In this document: positions 12,301 through 24,040 of the stretch, piece after piece
How the letters are laid out: each line of letters opens with the position of its first letter
Position numbering within the stretch: the stretch's first letter is position 1
NCBI RefSeq assembly: GCF_937616625.2
Contig: NC_065572.1
Span: forward strand, 728,501 to 792,500
Origin: Mercurialis annua
Lineage: Eukaryota > Streptophyta > Magnoliopsida > Malpighiales > Euphorbiaceae
Direction of reading: 5' to 3'
DNA: 64,000 nucleotides
Notes under the pieces: generated by a model
Databases searched by the model: none
The model's input: the letters and a program-made list of their open reading frames with translations, nothing else
What the model was told of the DNA's origin: nothing
Position numbers and translations under genes: made by a program

Positions 12301-13131
12301 TCATGCACCAAAAAAAGGATAAATTTTTAAACAAATATAATTTTGGTTCATAATTGAATATTAATAATTTCGATTTAGCAATAGGGGTAGTTGAGGGAAA
12401 GTGCACATAGAAAGTGGAGGGTAACGTGGGACAGTTGAGATTTTGTTAAACTTGGAGCCTCAAACATTGACATTATGAATAGGCTTAATTCCGTAGGGAG
12501 AAGGGAAACTCCTAATTTATAAAATTATTTTTGTTTTCATCATCAAATAAAATATTATTCTCACACAAAATTTATCATAACTAGAATTGATGAGTAAATT
12601 TTTTTATTAAAGTTTGAGTTGGATGATAAATGATGTAGATTTCCATCTTTAAATATGTCATTGATTCTTTACTAAATGAATTCTGATTAAAATTATATTT
12701 AATTGTTTCAATCTATTTAGTGTAAGTTTTTTTTTAATATTTATATTATAGTAACTTACACTTAATAATAATTGAATTTTATAATTGTTTGAATAAATGT
12801 AGAGAGGAATGAATCGAGAGACAGGCCCGAATTATGTCTAGCTCAATTTTGACCTCGTTATACAACTCTGAGATCAAACTTTAATGAATTTAAATTCAAG
12901 TTCAAGTTTGAATGACATCCAAACTATTCAACCTCGATTCTAGCAAGCTCGATTTCAATTAAAACAAAAAAAATTATACTTAATCAGATGTGACGCTTAT
13001 ATTTTTTTTACCATAAATATGAAATCCAATCTATTAAAATAATATATATCTAATTTAGAAGAATACAAATTTAATGTAATAATAAAATAGTAGTACTTAT
13101 TGTTTTAGAAAGAGACTCTTTAAGTTTGTTT
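9395..13131. other. AT-rich non-coding region
   Basis: No gene was recognised. Arms near 9660-9790 and 9990-10110 are imperfect inverted copies ('CTAACTGTAAAAAAAAT' against 'ATTTTTTTTACAATTAG'), suggesting an old MITE; a related half-copy occurs near 34920-35015. A short exon-like piece follows TTGCAG at about 10742 (open for only 11 codons). The frame at 11588-11815 and its GC-richer upstream part have no recognisable domain. Confidence 0.4.
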
Positions 13132-13140
13132 GTGTGAGTT

Positions 13141-14507
13141 GGCTAATAATCACCCATGGCACCTCAACTTTAGGGGTACGGGCACTAAACCCCCTGAAGT
13201 TTAAAAACGGGCGCTAAACCCCCTGAATTTTGAGGCGGCGCTCACAAAACTCCTTTTGCTCCAAATATGACCAAAATACCCCTGGCGCCGTTTTTTCAGT
13301 CAATTGTCAGTCTTAAAAAAAAACTGACACTGCCATATCATCTGACACGTCAGAATTATACCTTAAAAATTTCAAACACCCAAAATACCCTTACTTTAAT
13401 TTAGAAAAAGACAAAAAAAAAAAAAACTCAATCTAATGAATTAACCCAGCAACTGACCCGACCAATACCCCAACCCGACCGACCCGACCACCGCCGGAAA
13501 ATTTTCCGGTCATCTTCTCCGATTTAAAGATGACCGGAAAATTTCCGGTCATCAAAAAAATTTGTTCCTCAGAGGAACAGATCTGTTCCTCAACATGAGG
13601 AACAGACCGATCTTTGCTTCTTCAATTTCTATATTTAATAGCCATCTCTTTTTAATTTTTGATTTGTTTTTCTCGAAAAAAATAGAGAACAAGTAATGAA
13701 TGTTGAACCGCCGTTTTATGTAACAGATGGAGGAGTTTGAGAGGGCTGTCAGGTTGAGCCATGGGCATTATCGTGATGATATTACAGCATCTAGGCATAA
13801 ACAGTTTGTCGCAGCTATTGAAAGTCAGATATCACATGTTGAAGCAGAGTTAAGGAAAGCTTTTATTCAGGAAGGAAAGCAACCTCTTCAATGGGTCGAT
13901 CTCAATAAAGAAGAATGTGATGATTTGGCATTATTTCTCTCCGGAACTCCCCAAACTATAAAATGTGTGAAAGATGATCTCAGTGTAGTAAGACCTTCTG
14001 CAGATCTGTTCCTTGAGGAACAGATCTGAATCTGTTCCTCAGAGGAACAGATCCGACGATCTGTTCCTCTGAGGAACAGATAAAGATGACCGGAAAATTT
14101 CCGGTCATCTTCAAAATGGAGAAGATGACCGGAAAATTTTCCGGCGGTGGTCGGGTGACGGGTCGGTTGGTGGGGTGGTGGTTGGGTCGGTTTTTGGGTT
14201 GATAGATTGGTTTATATTAAATTGGGTTGGTTTGATTTTTTTTTTAATTAAATTAGGGGTATTTTGGGTTTTTCAAATTTTTAAGATATATTTCTGACGT
14301 GTCAGATGATATGACAGTGTCAGATTTTTTTTTTAAAATGTCAGTTGACTGAAAAAACGGCGCCAGGGGTATTTTGGTCATATTTCGTCCAAAAGGGGTT
14401 TTGTGAGCGCCGCCTCAAAGTTCAGGGGGTTTAGCGCCCGTTTTTAAACTTCAGGGGGTTTAGCGCCCGTACCCCTAAAGTTGAGGGGCCATGGGTGATT
14501 ATTAGCC
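13141..14507. mobile_element. Pack-MULE, 'GGCTAATAATCACCC' family, 9-bp TSD
   Basis: The 1367-bp element is flanked by perfect copies of GTGTGAGTT (13132-13140 and 14508-14516). Long TIRs of about 400 bp (13141 to about 13560, and about 14090 to 14507) begin with GGCTAATAATCACCCATGG. The TIRs contain GC-rich blocks such as GGCGGCGCTCACAAAA and CACCGCCGGAAAATTTTCCGG. Between the arms lies a captured plant gene fragment (13727-14029) bracketed by arrays of a CTGTTCCTCAGAGGAACAG palindrome. There is no transposase, so it is non-autonomous. Same terminal family as the elements at 19023-22194 and 31052-31900. Confidence 0.9.
13727..14029 (+). pseudogene. Captured exon of a syntaxin-6-N-domain (t-SNARE-like) gene
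   Basis: The frame starts immediately after an acceptor-like TTTTATGTAACAG, so the ATG is probably an internal methionine of the donor exon. The first 75 or so residues (MEEFERAVR, HKQFVAAIESQISHVEAEL, QWVDLNKEECDDLALFLSG) match what I recall of the plant syntaxin/t-SNARE family with a Syntaxin-6 N-terminal domain (Arabidopsis At1g27700-like). The last residues (FLEEQI) are encoded by the TE's own GTTCCTTGAGGAAC palindrome, so the 100-aa frame is a host-TE chimera. The C-terminal SNARE motif and membrane anchor expected of a complete t-SNARE are absent. It may be transcribed from the TIR; no promoter can be assigned. Family assignment is by recognition only. Confidence 0.7.
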
Positions 14508-14516
14508 GTGTGAGTT

Positions 14517-16204
14517 TCATGAGTTTTTTTATCTGATAGAAATAACATCGGCTCTAGATTGAATTTTTAGGTTAATTTTAATTTTTTTCAAGATGATTTT
14601 GAGTAACTTGCGAAACATTCCAATTTTCTAAATCCTACATAAATTATTAGATTACTAAACAAATCTTCTATTTAAATAAGGAAAAGAAATAGCATCTAAA
14701 AATATGTATGAAATTAAGATTCCCACAAGCAAATGCTCTAAGCCCACTTGCATTGAGTATGGAAGAAAAGTTAGCTTTCGTAAGCCCAATTGCGGCTATG
14801 ATTTTTCCCCTTTCTCTTTATTTTTCTTTTCTTTTCTTTTCTTTTATTTATTTTATTAATTTGTTCCTTTTCGTTTTTCTTTAATTTCAATTTTTGTTCG
14901 AGAGTCAAAGGAGTTTGCGTGTGGGTGTTGAAGAGGTTTTTAAGGAGAAAGAAAGAAACGTCAAAGGATGCAATTATTGTCTTTTGAGTAAATTATGTTG
15001 TTCACTTAAAAATGTCTTTCTTCTTCTTTTAAATTATTTAACTTTCTTCTCTATATTATATAGTTTTGTATTGTCCCTTAATTTTTTTAATTTTAGTTTG
15101 TGTTAACTTACCATTCTTTCTTAGTTTTTGTGGGACACATGTTAGACTTTTAATTTTACTTTAGTTTAACCATTTTGAGATTGCCCTGATCAAAAGCATT
15201 TGAATTCCATGGAATTCAACTTGCATGTTCACATAATTGAAGAGACAAAGAGAATTTAAAAGGACTAGTATTTCTATTTAAGCAATTTGTTTGAAGAATT
15301 GGATTTTTGGAGAAACCTATGACTGAAATAATACTTGGATTTGGCTGCCTACCTCTTCTCCAAATAAATGTTTTTAAAATCAGATCGACCGGTCTAATCA
15401 GTTATCGAAATCTAAAAACGGGGTTAAATCGGTAAAACCCGGTTTATCAATAATGTTTGGATTTGGCTGCCTGTTTTTTCTCCTCCAATATGAAAATAGT
15501 GCTTTTCAATGAATTGTATACCTAATGTTGGAAGTTAATTATTGCATGAAAAGAGGTGAAATTATTAGAGAAATGGATTTTAGGGTTCAAGAGCTAATGC
15601 TTAGTCCTTTATGCTAATCATTTCTATATCATGCCTTTGTATTTTCTCTTTAGGCATCATATGCTATGTTTGAAAGTGGAGAATTCATATCTTTAACAAA
15701 ACAATAGAAAATTTTGCTGATTTGATGGAAATCTATATAAAATAGAAAGCGCGCACAACACTCTTATGAGTTATGATAAATCAATTAACATTAGGATTAT
15801 TTTTTTGTATAAAAATATAAATTGAAATAAAGGAGCATCCAATAGTTTGAAATTCTAGAAATAAAAGGGTGGAGCAATTCAAAAAGTGGCTATGGATTTC
15901 AAAGTTGACACGAGTGTACCCTTCATATCCAGTAATTTGCCTTTTGAAGGTCATACATAATTGTTTATAAATATTTGGGAGCCCCTTTTCTTTCATTTAA
16001 AGCTATTGAAATTAATTTCACTTCCATAATCACTTAATTTAAATTATCAAAAAAAAACATACCAATCTATTAATGTCTTTTTATAAAAATTGCAGTCAAT
16101 TTTATTAGCAGATACATTCAAATCTGTGACATAATTTTATTTTATTTTCAAAGATAAAATTTGAATTACATAGGTAGAGTTCGAACCTTAAATTTTAGTA
16201 TGAT
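14517..16204. other. AT-rich non-coding region
   Basis: No gene or clear repeat boundary. A CT-rich stretch (TTTTCTTTTCTTTTC, about 14812-14850) precedes a short open frame at 14894-15106 without recognisable features; it could be a promoter relic but nothing supports a gene. Confidence 0.4.
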
Positions 16205-16212
16205 ATTAAAAC

Positions 16213-16765
16213 TAGAGGTGTCAAAATGGGCATGACACGATAACACGATTCGCCTAACACATAAGTTTGACGAATCTGGTTGAGGTTTAGCATGTTCGTG
16301 TCGGAAACATGTCAACCCATTTATAACACGAAATAAATGGGTCGTGTTATGGGTTGACTCGTGAACCCGTCAAACTCGCCTAACCCGTTTACAAATTATA
16401 TTATTTATAATAATATAGAAATAAATTAGTTATAATTTCATAAAATAAAAATAAAATTCATTAAATATAATAAAATCAAAATTTATAATTTGAATATAAA
16501 TTGATAAATCTAAAGCTAAAATAGTATTTATATGGTTTAAATATTTCATAGGTTAAATGGGTCGTATTAGTCGTGTAGTTGTGTTATTCGATTATCTTAA
16601 CGTGTCAATCATGCCGTGTGATCAAATTTAAAATCCGTGTCGTGTTAGGGCTGAATTTTTTAACACGAATAGTTAAATGAGTCGTATTCGTGTTGACCCT
16701 AATCGTGTTAAAAGAATGGATCGACACGACACAAATGTGAACCGCCAACCCATTTTAAAATCCCT
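16213..16765. mobile_element. hAT-like non-autonomous element
   Basis: The left end is TAGAGGTGTCAAAATGGG and the right end is an inverted, diverged CCCATTTTAAAATCCCTA. Flanks ATTAAAAC (16205-16212) and ATTGAAAT (16766-16773) agree at 6 of 8 positions, consistent with an aged 8-bp hAT duplication. The interior carries many ACACGA/TCGTGT and AACCCATTT/AAATGGGT subterminal motifs in both orientations, as in plant hAT MITEs. No ORF. Confidence 0.6.
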
Positions 16766-16773
16766 AATTGAAA

Positions 16774-19013
16774 TAAAATGACTATTAAGCTACTATTCTC
16801 TGCGAATGTTTATTTAAAAAAGAGATACACAAATCACCCAAGTAGAAAAGAGGATACATCATCTCATATATGAAGTTTTTACTTACCAAAAACATCAAAG
16901 TATTTTTTTTATACAAAGAAGGAATGCCTAACAAAAGTAATCTTATTAAAATGAAAAATAATTTATTTAATATAGAGTGATATAAGTAAATTAAGCAACC
17001 TCTGGGCATTTACTAATATTATTAGCAAATCAACCTTGCCAATCAGTTTGTATTTTTCTCATTAGAATTCAATAAATTATAAATTTAAGAAACATTGGGA
17101 TTTGACAATGAAAAGGAAAGAAATATTTTATGGAATAAAGAAAAGAAAATAGAATAAGTGCCTTTCTTGAAGAAGAGGTAAGAAAGGATTCCAGGGCATG
17201 ATAGAAATAATGAAAGACAAGACTAGGACCACACTAACACAATTTGCATTTACATTTATTAATTTTCAAAAAATAGACATCCAAATTTAATAACCTATAC
17301 CACTTTACTACGTAAGCTTTTGAATTAGACCCGTGTTTGATAAATCAAGGAGTTCCCCTTCCAATTTAGTAACTGTCGGATTCAACCCAACAACTTGCAT
17401 TTTGCCATTTCTCATCCTAATCCTAGCCTTATATATCCAAAATTACTTCAATCCTTAATCAAATTGGCCTTATAAATCCAAAATTACTCAACTTTTTTTA
17501 TCAAATTGTATACTTTCCTATCCTTATCATTTATTCCCCATTAATCCCTATTTAGTTGATTAGTCAAGTTGAAACACATGATCTTTCGGGATGGTAAATT
17601 GCAATTGTTAAAAAAAAGTCAATTAAGCTAGTTTCTGAAAATTTCATGTCATATTATTGCTCGGATTGATTGAATAGAGTGAATCGAGTTAAACTTGACT
17701 CTCACGGTTACTATTTAGGTTGAACAAATATATAGTAAATTGATTTTTAATTTTAAAAAGAGACAACGATTCATTAATATTACTAATTTATGAGTTTTAA
17801 ATTCAAAAAATGTGAAATATATAAATTCAAAAGTTTTGCCATTTGGATTAAATTATAAGGATGATTTTTGAATGATAAATTTTTTAAACAATATATCACA
17901 CATAAAAAGTGATGAATTTTAATTATCTCACATAACATAAGGGAATTTAAGTGATGGATTTTGGAGATGGTGAGTTTTTAAAATTTATGAATTCTTATAG
18001 CTTTTTATCGTATCAAATAATTGATTTTATTTAAATTTGTAATTTTTATAAACTTTGAATTTAAATTCCTCAATCCAAACCATACTTTGATTATCACAAT
18101 TTTAATAAATATTTATGATTTACCTAAATAATTGGCCATGAAATGCCTTTTTTTTGCTACTTGACTTGTAACTTTGATTTTCGACAAAAAAAAAACTTTT
18201 AACTTTGATTAAATATTGTAGCTATAAATTGTACCTGAAGTGGTACCTTTTTTTTTCCAGTAATGCATAGAGTAGATTTGAGTATCAAAAAGTAGGTTTC
18301 ACTCATCGAAGGAAACTTCCACAAAAGCCTTAACAAAGAAATTGTTGGGTTTTGTAACCCACAAAAAATAAAAAAATTGGTGGGTTTTGCATCACCATGA
18401 TGTACAATTTTAAAGCTAAAACCAAAAATTACATTTACCCTTTTTAGCTTTATCCCCTTTGCACATTAACTTTTGGTTTTCAACAATTGATTAATCAATA
18501 AAAATTCATTTTGCTCCATAAATTTAGCACAAAAAATCAATTAAAGCTAAATTTATCATTTAAAAAATATTGACATTTTAAATAATTTTACATCTTCAAC
18601 ATAAAATTGATCAATAATATTTTATCACGTCACTTTCAATTTGTATATAATATTCTAATTCTTTTTAACACATCATCTGAAAGGTTAAAACGAGTCAAAC
18701 TGCCATATTCATAATTTTTTTTTTCAAAATTTAAATTTAAATTTTAATGGATTTTTTATGCTAAGTTCTAGTGCAAAATATGAACCTTGGTTGATTTATT
18801 AATGCAATGCAACTTAAAATTGTTAATTGTGTAATATTTTGTGTTTGGGCCGCTTAACTTCAAATATTAAATTATCGGCCCATATTAGAGTGTTAAATAT
18901 GACATTGACCCACTATTCTAATGTTAAGTTGTTAGGGCCTGACAATCCAAAAGAAAGCCCTACTAAAATTTTGTTTACATATCAAAACTCCCTACTAAAA
19001 CTTTTGTGTGTAT
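16774..19013. other. AT-rich intergenic DNA
   Basis: I see no coding sequence, RNA gene or element boundary here. Short open frames (16785-17009, 18827-19084) lack motifs; the second runs into the TIR of the next element. Confidence 0.4.
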
Positions 19014-19739
19014 GTGATAATCGGCTAATAATCACCCATGGCACCTCAACTTTGGGGGTGCGGGCGCTAAACCCCCCGAAGTAAAAAAACGGGCAGTAAA
19101 CTCCCTGAACTTTGAGGCGGCGCTCACAAAACCCCCTAAGACCAAATATCGCCGTTTTTTTCGTTTTCTGTCGACGTGGCATCCAATTTCTCGTCCGGAC
19201 ACCAAATGGCGGCGCCTGTCCCCCCTGCATGCATGTCTGACACCTGCTGCTTGTGTAAGAATGCGTCAGTTGACTTTTTATTAAAAAAAAAAAAAAAAAA
19301 AAAAAACTGAAAAGTAACCGCGGTAATTTATTTTTTTCTCTCTCCTACTTTTCCTTTTCCCCACTCGCTCCCCTCACTTCCGTTTCACTATTTTCGTTTC
19401 AAATATTTTCGCCACGCTTCGTCTTCTTCCCCTCGTTTTTTCGTTTCTTCGCTGACACTGACCTAGGGTTTGCTCCTTTCCCATTTTTCGTTCAATCTTT
19501 CTCATTTTCCTCGCATTCTTCCCCATTCTTCCTCCATTGTTCAACATTGTCTTTCATTTACCGAAAAACCTAACTAAAAGAGAGTGATTAAAAGAGAACA
19601 TTACTTCTGCAACAAAGAACAAGAAAGTGATTAAAGGTTAGAAATTTAAAGTTACTCGTTATTTGATTTTTTGTGGGTTGGTTAGAAATGTTAACTCCAC
19701 TAACATGTTGGCAGGTTTTAGTTTGTGTGGCTGCAAAAA

Positions 19740-20579
19740 ATGAAGAGAAAAGGATTCAGTAGACGAAAACGAAAAGAAAAGAGTGATTACAGAAGCGGGC
19801 CTCCTGGAACTGCTGGGTATGGCTTGATGGATAATTCCAGCAGCGATGATGTTGTTGAAGGTATGCTTGTAGTCTATTTTATAGGACATTTTTGCTAAGA
19901 AATTGGCGGGGGTTGATGACTGTAAAAGTTGATAAATTTGTAGGACCACTTAATTACCAAACATGTCAAATTGTTTTTTTTAGAGATAAATTGGTTGATT
20001 GGTTTGGGACCATTTCTTTTTGGCTGTATATGCTTTTTGAATAATAGAATATGCTTGCTATGCTTGGTGATTGTGATAGTTGAGTTTTTAATATGTCTTT
20101 ATGTGTTGGAACTGCTGTTTTAGACAATTAAGTATTATTGTTTGTGTACTTAATGATGGTTGGTTGGTTTGTTGGTTGAATTTAGTGTTGCTTTTTTTTT
20201 TTTCTGTTTTTCAGTTTCCCCTGCAGAATTAAATTGTTTTACCATCAACTTACACATTGGTGGGGAACTTGGGGAGTGGGGATATCATAACGGGGAAGTG
20301 AAGAGTAGGGTATATAACCTTGATGTCATTACAATGGGTAAGTTTGATAAATGGGTGGCAAAACTGTTACCCAAGAAGCTTGTTGACTACCATTGGAAAG
20401 AGACAGCCGTAGAATATAACGTTGGGATAAAACCAATCAGCCATGAGGATGATTTTATGGAAATGGCTAGGGCTGGGTCAAAGGCGGGGAGTGTTGAGGT
20501 GTACGTTAGGGAGTACTCCGTTGGGGATGTTAGGAAATTACAGCCTAAGAGAAGTCCTAGTCCTCCCCCTCCATCATAA
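19740..20579 (+). CDS. PB1-like-domain protein of a MULE (left gene)
   Basis: Two exons, 19740-19860 and 20215-20579, give 161 aa. The intron has borders AAG|GTATGC and TTTTTCAG|TTT, and interrupts after the first base of codon 41. The N-terminus is strongly basic (MKRKGFSRRKRKEK), a likely nuclear localisation signal. Residues from about 46 to 140 form a PB1-like domain: it opens FTINLHIGGELGEW and ends DDFMEMARAGSKAGSVEVYV, the pattern I know from the N-terminal domain of many plant MuDR-type transposases and from uncharacterised plant proteins. The tail is Pro/Ser-rich (KRSPSPPPPS). No DDE transposase, SWIM or zinc-knuckle region follows. A homologous gene faces it at 20781-21609, with the intron at the same place and phase. 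Function is unknown; a regulatory or protein-binding role is inference from the domain type. Confidence 0.8.
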
Positions 20580-20780
20580 GCAAACAAACAATAACGACCA
20601 ATTCACAATAATAAACGGGAATATCATAAGCAAACAATTACTTCTCCAACATTTAATCAACCAGTGCAAAAATATAAATTCTCAGTATTAATACTAATTG
20701 CAAAATAAATATTAACCTAAAAGGTTACAACTGTTGAAGCATAACTTTGCACAAACAAGGTAACTCAAGTGTGTCAATCT

Positions 20781-21609
20781 TCAGTCTGAACCACCAGACT
20801 GCTGCTTCTCCAGGGGTTCATCAACAACTTCAGGTTCATCAACAACTTCACTTTGCAGCACCTCCACTGGTTCACCAGGACTTTCAATCTGCAGCACCTC
20901 CACTGGTTCACCGGGACCTTCAATCTGCAGCACCTGCACTGGTTCAGCCTCAGCAACAGCCTGCAGCTCCAATGCATCATCCCCATCTTCAAGTTCTTTC
21001 AACTCAAATAATGTTTGTCCAAATACAGGCCTTAGGTTGCACACGTCATCACAGCTTAACTTCCTAACATACACATCAACACTACCATCTTGTGCCCCAG
21101 CCAGTGCCATGTCCATGACATGGTCATCGTTTTCCATAGGAATTAATTCTTCAGTATACATGCCAGCCCGCCTCCAATAATACATTAGCAATCCCTGAAC
21201 CTTCAATTCAAGTAACCACTTATCTAGACTATTTAATCCTATATCCTCAATATGAAATTTTCTGACAGCCACATCCTCATTAAAATAACCAAACCATTCA
21301 AAGTCTCCATTGTAGTTAAGAATAATTTCAAAGACCTCAAAAAAACGTTCTTCACTAGTAGCTGCGCAAACCAACAAATTTAAAAACAAACAAACAATTT
21401 TCAATTACTGAACAAGTAAAACCCAAACTGAAACAACATCAAATGACAAACTAGAAACAAAATACCCGCAAAAAACAACATCCCATAAAAAATCAACCCC
21501 AAAATTCAAAATAATAAAAAAAAATAACAGAGCCCAGAAAAATCATACCTTTTCGTTTCTTCCCTTCTCTTTCTTCTTTTCCCAATTTCGTCGTTTTTTT
21601 GGATCCCAT
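20781..21609 (-). CDS. PB1-like-domain protein of a MULE with acidic tail (right gene)
   Basis: Two exons on the minus strand, 21609-21549 and 21361-20781, give 213 aa. The intron borders are AAAG|GTATGATT and TTTGCGCAG|CTACT, and the intron again interrupts after the first base of a codon just past a basic N-terminus (MGSKKTTKLGKEE, then KKRK). The PB1-like domain spans roughly residues 25-125 (starts FFEVFEIILNYNGDFEWFGY, ends DHVMDMALAGAQDGSVDVYV) and aligns throughout with the left gene but at low identity. The C-terminal 80 residues are acidic and carry repeats of the form GEPVEVLQIES, encoded by a 30-bp tandem repeat around 20850-20945. The gene converges on the left gene with a gap of 201 bp. 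Both frames are intact despite strong divergence, which suggests coding constraint. Function unknown. Confidence 0.8.
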
Positions 21610-22203
21610 TTTCTGAAAATTAACAGAGACAGACAAGACAAAAATTTAAAAACACTTCGGTAAATGAAAGACAATGTTGAACAATGGAGGAAGAGTGGGG
21701 AAGAATGCGAGAAAAATGAGAAAGATTGAGAGAAAAATGGGAAAGGAACTAACCCTAGGTCAGTGTCAGCGAAGAAACGAAAAAGCGGCAGTGAGGGGGA
21801 GAAGACGAAGCGTGGCAAAAATATTTGAAAAGAAAATAGTGAAACGGAAGTGAGGGGAGCGAGTGGGGAAAAGGAAAAGTAGGAGAGAGAAAAAAATAAA
21901 TTACCGCGGTTACTTTTCAGTTTTTTTTTTTTTTTTAAAAAAGTCAACTGACGCATTCTTACACAAGCAGCAGGTGTCAGACATGCATGCAGGGGGGACA
22001 GGCGCCGCCATTTGGTGTCCGGACGAGAAATTGGATGCCACGTCGACAGAAAACGAAAAAAACGGCGATATTTGGTCTTAGGGGGTTTTGTGAGCGCCGC
22101 CTCAAAGTTCAGGGAGTTTACTGCCCGTTTTTTTACTTCGGGGGGTTTAGCGCCCGCACCCCCAAAGTTGAGGTGCCATGGGTGATTATTAGCCGTGATA
22201 ATC

Positions 22204-23887
22204 CTACTTTTTCACATAATATAGTGCTGCAAAATTTTAAAGTTTGCCCATTGATAGAGCCATGATTATTATATAAGAAGGGTAAATTTCTTTATTGCCG
22301 AGTTGACTAATAAAAGGACTACCCTTTTCGTGGAGATTATAGGACATCTCTGATCGTTCACCTCTAATGTGACACGTTCACAATATATATTATATAGGAG
22401 CAATTTTTGAATGTTGGAGAAACCAAATCGCAACATGTATTAATTTCCTATACTATACTAAACTCTATAATAGTTAATACTCAATAAATTCCTATACTAT
22501 ACTAAACTCTATAATAGTTAATACTCAATAAATTAATAATTTTAATAATTAATATAAAATTGAGAAAATAAACTTCTTTTCATGTTGAATAATTAATAAT
22601 TCTATTATTTAACAATTAATAAAATTTAAAATATATTATATTTAAATATTAATTATTAGAGATATTTTTCTAAAAATACATATATTTACAAAGAAGAAGT
22701 AGTAATACATACAACAATTGATGATTTATTTGGAACAACACTGACCTTATTCTGTAAGGTGGAAGCTGTATTCCATCAAATCATGACTTTTTTGTTCACT
22801 TGAGAAAATTTCAAGGGAAATTATTAGATGAGCAAATAAAAACAAGTCAAGCATCCATAATACAAAAAAATATTAAAAATTATTTTACTTCATGAATACA
22901 TGTTCTTGATAATTATTTTTTGGTTTAATATTAAGTTGATGTTTTTTTAACTGAATACAAAGTTATTTCTTTTAAAATGAGTGATTGTGAAGTGTATTTA
23001 GTTATTTTTTTATAATATGATATTAACATTAGGTTTACGAATGAAAAATGCTTTAAAATATATTTTATACTTTTTATAATTTTTTTATACAATTCAATAA
23101 ATTATTAATTTTAAAAATTAATAAATTCTTGATCCACCATGTATATTGATTATTAGAGGGTCGACTATATTTAAGTAATTTTTGGAAGTTCTTGTCCCTT
23201 CATGCCCTCCTAGACATGTCATTGAAGATGCTTATTAGTTTAATAATTGTATTATCTTGTCATGATATATAAATAAATTTATCAAAATTAATTTAATGTA
23301 AATTTATTTTTTTTAATTTCAAATCTCTTCATTTTATTTGTAATTCAATTTTTTAAAATTAAAATGTCTATTCTTATATTTTTTTTACTATTATTGTTAA
23401 AGAAAAAAAACGCTTATGGAAGTAAAATTTTAACAGAATAACAAAAGAAAAAAGACACAATAAAAAGAGATAAAATAAATACATCATACGACTAGTTTTG
23501 ACATATGACCGAAGAAAAAATAACGTACAATGGAATCTATAATAATTAATATACACGATGAATTACAGTTTTAATAAGTATTAGAATTATTAATTTCTAT
23601 AGAAATAATTATGAAGAATATAAAATTTATTTTAAACCAAAATTATTTGCACACCGAATATTAATATTATATTATTATAAAAAATCAACTAAATATAATT
23701 CACAAGCACTCTACAAATATTACTTATATTTTTCAACCCAAAAGAATTAATATTTTATTCCACTAAAAACACTATTAGCATGACTTTTAAAAAATATCAA
23801 CATTCACATAGTAAAATAACTTTTTTTTGCAATGCGTAGTAAAATAAATGTTGGATAAAATTATTTTAATGATATTGAACAAATAAA
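22204..23887. other. AT-rich non-coding region with a 44-bp tandem duplication
   Basis: No gene was recognised. A perfect direct duplication of a 44-bp unit beginning TTCCTATACTATACTAAAC occupies 22445-22488 and 22489-22532. The remainder is AT-rich with no element boundary that I can support. Confidence 0.5.
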
Positions 23888-23944
23888 ATTTTCTATTATA
23901 TATATATATATATTTTCCATTGCAGAAAAGAGATCCCTCCCCCC

Positions 23945-23999
<55 letters not shown>

Positions 24000-24030
24000 C
24001 CATTGCAGAAAAGAGATCCCTCCCCCCCCC
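23888..24030. repeat. (AT)n microsatellites with a duplicated unit and poly-C runs
   Basis: A block TTTTCCATTGCAGAAAAGAG followed by ATCCCTCCCCCC occurs twice (about 23913-23947 and 23996-24032), separated by a long (AT)n run at about 23947-23996. The second copy ends in interrupted poly-C to about 24041. This looks like slippage or unequal exchange. Confidence 0.8.
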
Positions 24031-24040
24031 CCTCCCCCCC

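Larger units (their letters stand above)
19023..22194. mobile_element. MuDR-like two-gene MULE with long TIRs and 9-bp TSD
   Basis: The 3172-bp element is flanked by perfect copies of GTGATAATC (19014-19022 and 22195-22203). TIRs of about 540 bp (19023-19565 and 21656-22194) are nearly identical; one frame stays identical in translation for about 69 residues in the two arms. The outer roughly 110 bp match the TIRs of the 13141-14507 and 31052-31900 elements. Inside are two convergent spliced genes whose first exons start 47-174 bp inside the TIRs, so both would be transcribed inward from TIR promoters, as mudrA and mudrB are in maize MuDR. Neither gene encodes a transposase. Low TIR divergence and the intact TSD point to recent movement, presumably driven in trans. 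Confidence 0.92.

Noticed and set aside
18982..19230. An 82-aa frame on the minus strand, nearly repeated as a plus-strand frame at 21987-22265
   Set aside because: Both are translations of the inverted TIR arms of one MULE; the identity reflects the repeat, not a gene pair.
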